Assembly (NCBI GenBank): GCA_023229045.1
Contig: JALOAB010000160.1
Span: 1 to 5,369, forward strand
DNA length: 5,369 bases
DNA from: Fidelibacterota bacterium
Lineage (GTDB): Bacteria; Fidelibacterota; UBA2242
Direction: 5' to 3'
The position numbers were made by a program, and so were the translations under genes. The first letter of the stretch is position 1. Each line of letters starts with the position of its first letter. Of this stretch, positions 1 to 4,751 are shown in pieces. The notes under the pieces are model-generated. The model saw only the letters and a program-made list of their open reading frames with translations. It did not search any database and had not been told where the DNA came from.

Positions 1-61
1 GGTTGTTAGTAGCTATCAATATATCCATTCAATATCTGTCTTGATTTTAAAAATGCTGGAA

Positions 62-90
62 ATGTTATGCAATAATTAAATGAATGTCAA
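62..90 (-). promoter_or_regulatory. Candidate sigma-70 promoter firing leftward out of the window
   Basis: On the minus strand a perfect -35 box TTGACA (85-90) is followed by a 17-bp spacer and a TAACAT -10 box (62-67, four of six consensus matches). It lies immediately downstream of the terminator that ends the ABC/GIN operon, so it probably starts the next transcription unit to the left. An ATG at 26-28 on the minus strand opens a frame (M-D-I-L-I-A-T-N-N) that stays open to the window edge. It has no convincing Shine-Dalgarno site, so I do not call it as a gene. The rest of 1-103 shows nothing else I can support. Confidence 0.5.
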
Positions 91-101
91 GTATTGTCCG
101 T

Positions 102-152
102 CACAAATAAAAAATAAAGCCGACCCGATACCAATTACCGGACCGGCTTTTT
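102..152 (-). terminator. Rho-independent terminator of the ABC/GntR/GIN operon, possibly bidirectional
   Basis: A hairpin with outer stem AAAGCCG (116-122) / CGGCTTT (144-150) continues, after a symmetric 2x2 internal loop, into an inner CCG/CGG stem around an 11-nt loop. Read on the minus strand it is followed by a T-rich run (CTTTATTTTTTATTTG), the expected slippery tract. It begins only about 23 bp past the stop codon of the GIN-domain gene, so it closes that operon. On the plus strand the stem is also followed by five T residues, so it could stop transcription from either side. Confidence 0.85.
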
Positions 153-172
153 ACTCAATTATTAATCTAAAA

Positions 173-877
173 TCAGTCCCGATGGTGAATCGAAACCGCG
201 CCGGAGGTCCTGATCTTCTCGGCGCTCACTGAACCGTAATAAATGATTTTAACCGCCCCGGAGGCAGTCCCGGTCAGTTCACCGCCTTGCATATTCAATT
301 CGACACGACCGGCACCGCTGACCTGTAAATTGGCATTGGTGATGACACTTTCGACCAGATCGGCGCGCGTTGCGCCGGTGCCCTTCAAATCCAGATCCGT
401 AATAACGTTATTGCGCGCCCGGACCTTACAAGCCCCGTCAAGTTTAATCTGCAGTCGATCGCAGGTGAAATCATCCAATTTAACCTTCACGGCATCCGCG
501 GAAGTAACATTTTCAATGCGCGGCATGATTACCAGAGCTTCAAGTTTGCCTCTGGGGTGAATGAATCGGTCATTTTCAAATATTAACCGATCTCCAACAA
601 CTTCGATTCTTGCCTTTTCCTGAACAGACTGTGGCGCGGTCACCTCAATGCTGAACTGCTCACCCTGTCGGATTGAGACGGTCCAGTTATCGCGCACTTC
701 GACATTTTTAAAATCGCTGAAATGGTAATTGGTAATGACATCTGGTTCCGTAATATCATAACTATCATCGAACCTGGGAGACACTCCCAGCATTATCCGA
801 ACGATGATCATGAAAATTAGAATTAAGGTGGCAAGTAAAAGCCCGCTACCGACAAGAATTTTATTACTGGTTTTCAT
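173..877 (-). CDS. Membrane-anchored GIN-domain (DUF2807) protein, fourth gene of the ABC operon
   Basis: A 234-residue protein with a short basic N-terminus, one hydrophobic segment at about residues 7-31 (uncleaved anchor or signal sequence), a short linker, and a beta-rich domain from about residue 53 to the end. That domain shows the periodic small-residue turns typical of the GIN/DUF2807 family: DGACKVRA, GTGATRADL, SGAGRVEL, ASGAVKIIY and TSGAVSIHH, roughly one per beta-helix rung. The family is widespread in Bacteroidota and relatives as a predicted extracytoplasmic, possibly adhesive, beta-solenoid; its molecular role is not established. The ATG overlaps the stop of the GntR gene (ATGA), with AAAGGT six bases upstream, so translation is probably coupled. 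The position suggests it serves the same envelope function as the ABC transporter, but this is inference. Family call is firm; function unknown. Confidence 0.85.
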   Translation of the reverse strand: MKTSNKILVGSGLLLATLILIFMIIVRIMLGVSPRFDDSYDITEPDVITNYHFSDFKNVEVRDNWTVSIRQGEQFSIEVTAPQSVQEKARIEVVGDRLIFENDRFIHPRGKLEALVIMPRIENVTSADAVKVKLDDFTCDRLQIKLDGACKVRARNNVITDLDLKGTGATRADLVESVITNANLQVSGAGRVELNMQGGELTGTASGAVKIIYYGSVSAEKIRTSGAVSIHHRD

Positions 878-1245
878 AGGTTACCTTTCGCTTGATATTG
901 GTTGTAAAGTTGATGCAATTCATCGAATCCGACCCCGAGTAAATCCATACTCTTAAATACCCGAGGCAATATATTTTTTACGAAATCCGACCGTTTCAGC
1001 TGACGCGTCGCAGTCAGCCCCTTCTCAGCAATGAAATACCCGATCCCGCGCTGGTTATAAATAATGCCTTTCTCCTGTAAATAGGCATAACTGCGCATCA
1101 CGGTGTTCGGATTGACTTCCAGGCTGACGGCGATCTCGCGGATAGCCGGAATACGCTCGCCCTCAGACCATTTACCGGATAGGATATTATCACACATATA
1201 ATCCACGATCTGGAGATAAATCGCTTGATTTGTTCCGAATTCCAT
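874..1245 (-). CDS. YtrA-subfamily GntR transcriptional regulator
   Basis: A 123-residue regulator. Residues about 6-70 form the GntR winged helix-turn-helix: an N-terminal helix (QAIYLQIVDYM), the SEGERIPAIREIA stretch, the recognition helix EVNPNTVMRSYAYLQ and the wing GIIYNQRGIGYF. The short tail of about 50 residues with no ligand-binding FCD or UTRA domain is the hallmark of the YtrA subfamily, whose members repress adjacent ABC transporter operons as dimers. I place the start at the ATG at 1243-1245, not the upstream in-frame TTG at 1257, because GAGG lies six bases before this ATG. That site is made by the last codons of the permease gene, and the stop and start are separated by one base (TAA-G-ATG). 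It probably represses its own operon through the palindrome at 2883-2906. The inducer is unknown. Confidence 0.9.
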   Translation of the reverse strand: MEFGTNQAIYLQIVDYMCDNILSGKWSEGERIPAIREIAVSLEVNPNTVMRSYAYLQEKGIIYNQRGIGYFIAEKGLTATRQLKRSDFVKNILPRVFKSMDLLGVGFDELHQLYNQYQAKGNL

Positions 1246-1246
1246 C

Positions 1247-2023
1247 TTACACCTCAATCTCTTTTAAGCGAATATAGGATAAAATCCAGAAGAACGGCGC
1301 CAGCAGAAACCAGAACGAATACTTTACAATCTCACCCAAAATCCGGGCAAATGTTTCAATATTATCAGCCTGGAAATAATAATATTCAAAATCAATGTTC
1401 ATGTTGCCGCACCAGGGTATGTATTTAGCGAAAATGATGCGGGCGAATAATCCTGATATTAAAGCCAGGATGAAACCAAAGAGGAAAAGACTGCCTATGG
1501 TTTTTGCCAGGGCACTCTTCTTAAAGTAAATCGAACCAAAGATAAACAATGACTGCAATACCAGGAAGATCGCGGCACACTTCAGGTAAAGGTACTGAAA
1601 GGGATTAAAGATACTCATCGAATCGCCCCAGATTATCTGACTGATTATGGCCGCCAGGGCTGAAAAAATAAAGTAAAACAGCGCCGAACAGGCAATCCAT
1701 CCGACAGATGATAAAATCAGTTTGCTGACCAGCTTTTCAAAATCCGAGGCTGGCAGAGTCAGATAGACGTAATTCTGGCGACGATCATGAAGCACGCTGA
1801 AGATTTTACTTGAAATCACAAAACCGCCAATGAAAAGCACCAGGGGATACCAGACTTCATGAAAAGCGGTCAGATTGTGCGCCAACATTTGTAATAAATA
1901 GATAACCAACAGCACACTGCCGACCGCCCCGGTCGAAACTAACAGCGAGCGGTAACTACTCACAACTTCATTTTTAATTAAATGGATTAAGCGTTTCCAG
2001 TCGAAGATATTTTTGCGTTCCAT
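1247..2023 (-). CDS. ABC transporter permease, six-helix ABC-2-like type
   Basis: A 258-residue integral membrane protein with about six hydrophobic segments (roughly residues 31-48, 58-76, 103-131, 145-167, 175-199 and 232-252). A short polar stretch after helix 2 carries Y-L-T-L-P-A-S followed by FEKL, a motif I recall from small ABC permeases of Bacteroidota-type genomes. It would form the membrane part of an exporter, or of a machine acting on envelope substrates, with the ATPase encoded just upstream. Only one permease and one ATPase are present, so a homodimer of each is the simplest complex. The start is the ATG at 2021-2023, one base after the ATPase stop (TGA-A-ATG), preceded by a near-perfect Shine-Dalgarno AAGGAGGT at 2029-2036; an in-frame GTG at 2062 is rejected. 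Substrate cannot be read from the sequence. Confidence 0.8.
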   Translation of the reverse strand: MERKNIFDWKRLIHLIKNEVVSSYRSLLVSTGAVGSVLLVIYLLQMLAHNLTAFHEVWYPLVLFIGGFVISSKIFSVLHDRRQNYVYLTLPASDFEKLVSKLILSSVGWIACSALFYFIFSALAAIISQIIWGDSMSIFNPFQYLYLKCAAIFLVLQSLFIFGSIYFKKSALAKTIGSLFLFGFILALISGLFARIIFAKYIPWCGNMNIDFEYYYFQADNIETFARILGEIVKYSFWFLLAPFFWILSYIRLKEIEV

Positions 2024-2024
2024 T

Positions 2025-2867
2025 TCAGACCTCCTTTTCAAAAAGATGCATAATGCGTTCACGATTATTGATTACCGCATTGAACAGCAATTCGATGTCA
2101 ATCTTCGAATCTTCACCGGTCTTGTTCTCTTCCAGGGCAATATATCCACCGATAGTCTTTTCACAAAACAAACAACTATTCGTTTCCTGCTCGTCTTCAT
2201 AGACTTTCATAACCAGTCGCCGGGCGGTATCTTCCAGATTCTGATTGAAAATGATCTGGCCTTCATCCAGAATAATAATCGGATCAATCAGATTGGCCAT
2301 ATCGCGCACCTGATGAGTGGAAATCAGGATCGTCCTCTCATCCGATACCGAAGACGCCAGAATCTTACGAAACTGACTCTTGGTCGGAATGTCCAGACCG
2401 TTAGTCGGCTCGTCGAGAAACAAGATCTTGCATTGAGTAGCTAAACCGAAAGCGATCAGGAATTTTTTCTTCTGACCAAATGACAATGACGACAACCGGT
2501 TAAGTGACGGTATTTCAAATTCCTTCAATAACTGTTCGAAAATACGATGGTCGAAACGCGGATAAAACGGCGCATAGGCTTTTTCATATTCCCGCACCGA
2601 TACCGAAGGCAGAAAAAATTCTTCCGGGATCAGGTAGATTTCCTGCAGAAAATTTGGATCGCGGAGACGCGGTTTAAAATTCAATACATTAACATCTCCG
2701 CCCTGGGGAAACAAAAGTCCTGTCAATATTTTCAGCAAAGTGGTTTTGCCGGCTCCGTTCTTCCCCAACAAACCGTAAACATTGCCGACTGTCAATTGCA
2801 AATTCAGGGCATTGAACAGTACGGTCTGTTTACCGTAAGCGAAATTCAGGTTTTTTACTTCTATCAT
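2025..2867 (-). CDS. ABC transporter ATP-binding protein
   Basis: A 280-residue nucleotide-binding subunit. It shows Walker A GKNGAGKTT (residues 35-43), a Q-loop region I-P-E-E near residue 82 with Glu in place of the usual Gln, the signature LSFGQ (128-132, variant of LSGGQ) followed by three lysines, Walker B ILFLDEPTNGLD with catalytic Glu 153, and the switch His of STH (185). After the ATPase core (to about residue 205) comes a C-terminal extension of about 70 residues containing a C-L-F-C pair (Cys232, Cys235). It powers the permease encoded next in the operon. I prefer the ATG at 2865-2867, six bases after AAGGAG; the adjacent in-frame TTG at 2870 would sit too close to that site. It is the first gene after the operon promoter and operator. 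Similarity to YtrB-type ATPases is suggested by the YtrA regulator, not proven. Confidence 0.92.
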   Translation of the reverse strand: MIEVKNLNFAYGKQTVLFNALNLQLTVGNVYGLLGKNGAGKTTLLKILTGLLFPQGGDVNVLNFKPRLRDPNFLQEIYLIPEEFFLPSVSVREYEKAYAPFYPRFDHRIFEQLLKEFEIPSLNRLSSLSFGQKKKFLIAFGLATQCKILFLDEPTNGLDIPTKSQFRKILASSVSDERTILISTHQVRDMANLIDPIIILDEGQIIFNQNLEDTARRLVMKVYEDEQETNSCLFCEKTIGGYIALEENKTGEDSKIDIELLFNAVINNRERIMHLFEKEV

Positions 2868-2873
2868 CAAACT

Positions 2874-2879
2874 CTCCTT
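2874..2879 (-). promoter_or_regulatory. Ribosome binding site of the ABC ATPase gene
   Basis: AAGGAG on the minus strand lies six bases before the ATG at 2865-2867 and only three before the TTG at 2870. This decides the start in favour of the ATG. It lies just downstream of the operator palindrome. Confidence 0.8.
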
Positions 2880-2882
2880 TTT

Positions 2883-2906
2883 AGTGTACTATTTAACTAA
2901 TACACT
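2883..2906 (-). promoter_or_regulatory. Probable YtrA-type operator, palindrome AGTGTA-N12-TACACT
   Basis: The outer arms AGTGTA (2883-2888) and TACACT (2901-2906) are a perfect inverted repeat. Including the inner bases, the two 12-bp half-sites match at 10 of 12 positions. From memory, Bacillus subtilis YtrA recognises AGTGTA-N13-TACACT ahead of the ytr and ywo operons, so both the arms and the near-identical spacing fit the GntR protein encoded in this operon. The site covers roughly -4 to +21 relative to the predicted transcription start near 2903. Bound repressor would therefore block RNA polymerase at the start or early elongation. Autorepression of the four-gene operon is the inferred role. 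Confidence 0.8.
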
Positions 2907-2909
2907 GCT

Positions 2910-2938
2910 AATGTACAACGCCTGTAACTATTTGTCAA
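2910..2938 (-). promoter_or_regulatory. Sigma-70 promoter of the ABC/GntR/GIN operon
   Basis: On the minus strand a perfect -35 TTGACA (2933-2938) is followed by a spacer of exactly 17 bp and a TACATT -10 box (2910-2915, four of six matches). Transcription would start near 2903, giving a leader of about 36 nt before the ATPase start codon. The operator palindrome overlaps the start point. No clear rho-independent terminator separates this promoter from the upstream tag gene, so some read-through from tag is possible. Confidence 0.75.
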
Positions 2939-2968
2939 GGATTTTTTTCGCCTACTATAGAAAATATT

Positions 2969-3553
2969 TTAAGAAAGCTTTTCCTGCAACTCACGCCAGC
3001 GAAAACAGCTCGTGAGATGATCGTTGACCATCCCCGCCGCCTGCATAAAAGCATAGCAAATGGTCGGACCGACGAACCTGAAACCACGTTGGATTAAATC
3101 GGCGCTCATAGCTTCGGCTTCCGGCGACCTGGTCGGTATTTCGGCCAGTGTTTTCCAGCGATTCACGATTGTCTGACCCGCGGTGAATCGCCAGATGTAG
3201 CGGTCGAACGAACCGAACTCCTTTTGAATTTCCAAAAAGCGGGCGGCATTGTCTATCGTGGCCCGGATTTTGGCCCGGTTGCGAATTATTCCGGCATCGG
3301 TCAGCAGTTGATTATAGCGCTTTTCGTCGAACCGAGCAACTTCCCGAATATTGAAATCAGCGAACGCCCGCCGGAAATTCTGACGCTTATGCAAAATTGT
3401 ACGCCAGCTCAATCCGGCCTGAAAAGCGTCCAGCACCATGAATTCGAACAATTTGCGGTCGTCATGAACCGGCACTCCCCATTCGGTATCGTGATAGGCG
3501 ATCATCAGTTCGTCATTTCCCGGCCAGGAACAGCGCGCTATTTCAGTCATCAT
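2969..3553 (-). CDS. tag: DNA-3-methyladenine glycosylase I
   Basis: A base-excision repair enzyme that removes 3-methyladenine from alkylated DNA in the cytoplasm. The 194-residue length is close to E. coli Tag (187). Zinc ligands characteristic of Tag are all present: Cys8, His21 (in AYHDTEWGVP), His179 and Cys183 (in VNDHLTSC). Other family blocks are QAGLSW (45-50), DAGIIRNRAKI (86-96), EIPTRSPEAEAMS (138-150) and RGFRFVGPTICYAFMQAAG (156-174). Tyr20 and Trp50 correspond to the base-contacting Tyr16 and Trp46 of E. coli. The Glu38 position reads Asp42 (V-L-D-A-F-Q), a conservative change. Two ATGs lie in tandem (3553 and 3550) behind GGAG; either could be the start, with spacing slightly favouring the second. 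Single gene, transcribed toward the ABC operon; the promoter is not clear. Confidence 0.95.
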   Translation of the reverse strand: MMTEIARCSWPGNDELMIAYHDTEWGVPVHDDRKLFEFMVLDAFQAGLSWRTILHKRQNFRRAFADFNIREVARFDEKRYNQLLTDAGIIRNRAKIRATIDNAARFLEIQKEFGSFDRYIWRFTAGQTIVNRWKTLAEIPTRSPEAEAMSADLIQRGFRFVGPTICYAFMQAAGMVNDHLTSCFRWRELQEKLS

Positions 3554-3640
3554 TGTATCTCCACGTCAATAAAATCTTTCTTATACCTGATAATTTACCG
3601 GTTAATTTAACTGTTTTTTAAAACTTTAAAAGCCGACTAC

Positions 3641-3669
3641 TTGACATCGATTAAAAATTATCATAATAT
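3641..3669 (+). promoter_or_regulatory. Sigma-70 promoter of proC
   Basis: A perfect -35 TTGACA (3641-3646) is followed by a 17-bp AT-rich spacer and TAATAT (3664-3669, four of six matches). Predicted transcription start is near 3676. This leaves an unusually long leader of about 175 nt before the proC start codon. The upstream stretch 3605-3631 is very AT-rich and could act as an UP element or simply reflect intergenic composition. Confidence 0.65.
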
Positions 3670-3698
3670 ATCGCGTCGCAGATAAATTAACGGTTGTT

Positions 3699-3833
3699 AT
3701 GAATCAGAATCAAAAAACGACTTATCAGGTTTTCGCAATTCAATTCTTGCAAAGTAATGCATCTATTGGATTTTGCGGCAAGTTAGTCGGTCTGCGACCT
3801 CAATTTCGACCGCGCCAGCGGTATCCGTTTTAA
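3699..3833 (+). CDS. Possible 44-residue leader ORF upstream of proC
   Basis: An ATG at 3699 opens a 44-codon frame ending at a TAA at 3831-3833, only 18 bases before the proC ATG and just upstream of its Shine-Dalgarno site. The N-terminal half is polar (MNQNQKTTYQ). The C-terminal part is basic and proline-bearing (GLRPQFRPRQRYPF), with prolines at residues 34, 38 and 43. No recognisable domain or convincing Shine-Dalgarno site precedes the ATG, so it may be a chance open frame. If translated it would sit inside the long proC leader, where ribosome stalling at proline codons could affect downstream RNA structure. Regarded as a hypothesis only. Confidence 0.22.
   Translation: MNQNQKTTYQVFAIQFLQSNASIGFCGKLVGLRPQFRPRQRYPF
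3788..3822 (+). promoter_or_regulatory. Small, partly competing hairpins in the proC leader
   Basis: Three possible stems share bases: GGTC-TGC-GACC (3789-3799), CGGTC (3788-3792) with GACCG (3808-3812), and ACCGC-GCCA-GCGGT (3809-3822). The second excludes both of the others. They lie 17 to 50 bases before the proC ribosome binding site (AGGAG, 3839-3843). No U-run follows, so this is not an intrinsic terminator. Any effect would be on translation or on a leader-ribosome mechanism. Stems are short, so the confidence is low. Confidence 0.25.
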
Positions 3834-3851
3834 CTTATAGGAGTTACCACC

Positions 3852-4676
3852 ATGCAAAATGACAAAATCGCCATCATTGGCGCCGGTAATATTGGAATTG
3901 CAATTGCCAGCGGGCTGGCCGATTCCGGCCGCTTCAAGTCTGCCGATATCATTCTGACACGTCGCCGGATTCACTTACTGGAAGAAATGCAAAAACGCGG
4001 CTTTGTCGTCATGAACGACAATTGCCAGGCGGTCCGTCAGTCGAAGGTCGTCATCATTGCCGTCGAACCGCAACAGGTCAACGCCGTTATCGGTGAAATA
4101 GCGTCTGAACTTAAACCCCAACGGCACATCGTCATTTCCGTCGTAACCGGTATCGGCACCGCCCAAATAGTCAAAAAAGTCGGCGCCGGGATAACCGTTG
4201 TCCGGGCGATGCCCAATACCGCCATCGCCGTACGGGAATCGATGACCTGTCTGGCTTCCGAAACCGCTTCGGAAAACGATATCAGACTTGCCAAATCAAT
4301 TTTCGATACTGTCGGAAAAACCATCGTCATCGAAGAGGAAAAAATGATCGCCGCGACCGCTTTGGGGGCTTGCGGTATTGCTTTCTTTTTAAGAGCGATC
4401 CGGGCGGCTTCGCAGGGCGGCATCGAGATTGGTTTCCATTCCAAGGATGCAATCGAGATCGCGGCTCAGACTGCGCGCGGAGCGGCGACTTTACTGCTCA
4501 CCAATGCCAATCACCCCGAATATGAAATTGACCGGGTCACGACGCCGCGGGGCTGTACGATTGCCGGTTTAAATCAGATGGAGCACGAGGGTTTCAGTTC
4601 GGCGATGATCAAGGGTATTACGATTTCTGCCGAGCGGGCGGCCAATTTATATAAAAACTCGAATTCTTGTCAGTGA
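3852..4676 (+). CDS. proC: Pyrroline-5-carboxylate reductase
   Basis: Catalyses the last step of proline synthesis, NAD(P)H-dependent reduction of 1-pyrroline-5-carboxylate, in the cytoplasm. The 274 residues match the usual family length. The N-terminal Rossmann fold has GAGNIG (10-15), then TRRR (36-39) after the second strand, which would suit the NADPH 2'-phosphate. Next come AVEPQQV (70-76), ISVVTGIG (95-102) and the family motif RAMPNTA (118-124). The C-terminal all-helical dimer domain carries the signature region in a variant form, TTPRGCTIAGL (230-240) rather than the common SPGGTT. It also has GACGIAFF (172-179) where many homologues have GSGPAY. Both variants recall the Bacteroidota-type ProC. 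AGGAG lies eight bases before the ATG. It is monocistronic here, with no proA or proB nearby. Confidence 0.95.
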   Translation: MQNDKIAIIGAGNIGIAIASGLADSGRFKSADIILTRRRIHLLEEMQKRGFVVMNDNCQAVRQSKVVIIAVEPQQVNAVIGEIASELKPQRHIVISVVTGIGTAQIVKKVGAGITVVRAMPNTAIAVRESMTCLASETASENDIRLAKSIFDTVGKTIVIEEEKMIAATALGACGIAFFLRAIRAASQGGIEIGFHSKDAIEIAAQTARGAATLLLTNANHPEYEIDRVTTPRGCTIAGLNQMEHEGFSSAMIKGITISAERAANLYKNSNSCQ

Positions 4677-4681
4677 CTTCG

Positions 4682-4751
4682 AGCCGCTGACTGAATAATT
4701 AATCATTAAATGTTGCGCGAATGAAGGCAATTTCCGCCCGAGTCAGCGGCT
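4682..4751. repeat. 11-bp perfect inverted repeat across the proC/aldo-keto reductase junction
   Basis: AGCCGCTGACT (4682-4692) recurs as its exact reverse complement AGTCAGCGGCT (4741-4751). The two arms are 48 bases apart. The left arm lies in the 22-bp gap between the convergent stop codons and the right arm lies inside the 3' end of the aldo/keto reductase gene. Neither strand has a T-run after the stem, so it is not a typical intrinsic terminator. It could fold at the 3' end of either transcript or be coincidental. Confidence 0.4.

Noticed and set aside
1..77. Plus-strand frame open from base 2 to a TAA near 77, possibly the 3' end of a gene
   Set aside because: It is too short and AT-rich to judge, has no family resemblance, and a leftward promoter overlaps its end on the other strand.
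243..560. Plus-strand open frame opposite the GIN-domain gene
   Set aside because: It is antisense to a well-supported coding region, has no family features and no ribosome site; other plus-strand frames opposite the ABC and tag genes were rejected for the same reason.
1243..1257. TTG start of the GntR regulator at 1257
   Set aside because: The ATG four codons later has GAGG six bases upstream and fits the usual N-terminus of YtrA-type proteins.
2021..2062. N-terminal extension of the permease from a GTG at 2062
   Set aside because: The 13 extra residues overlap the ATPase gene and have no ribosome site, while the internal ATG at 2023 follows AAGGAGGT at ideal spacing.
2960..2975. AAAATATTTT palindrome after the tag stop codon as a terminator
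   Set aside because: The stem is pure A/T and too weak, with no adjoining GC hairpin.
3580..3609. Possible tag promoter with TATAAG at 3580-3585 on the minus strand
   Set aside because: The -10 is good but no acceptable -35 box lies 16-18 bp upstream, so the promoter is not supported.
4037..4444. 135-codon minus-strand open frame opposite proC
   Set aside because: It lies wholly within proC, whose motifs are unmistakable; the antisense product shows no domain-like pattern.
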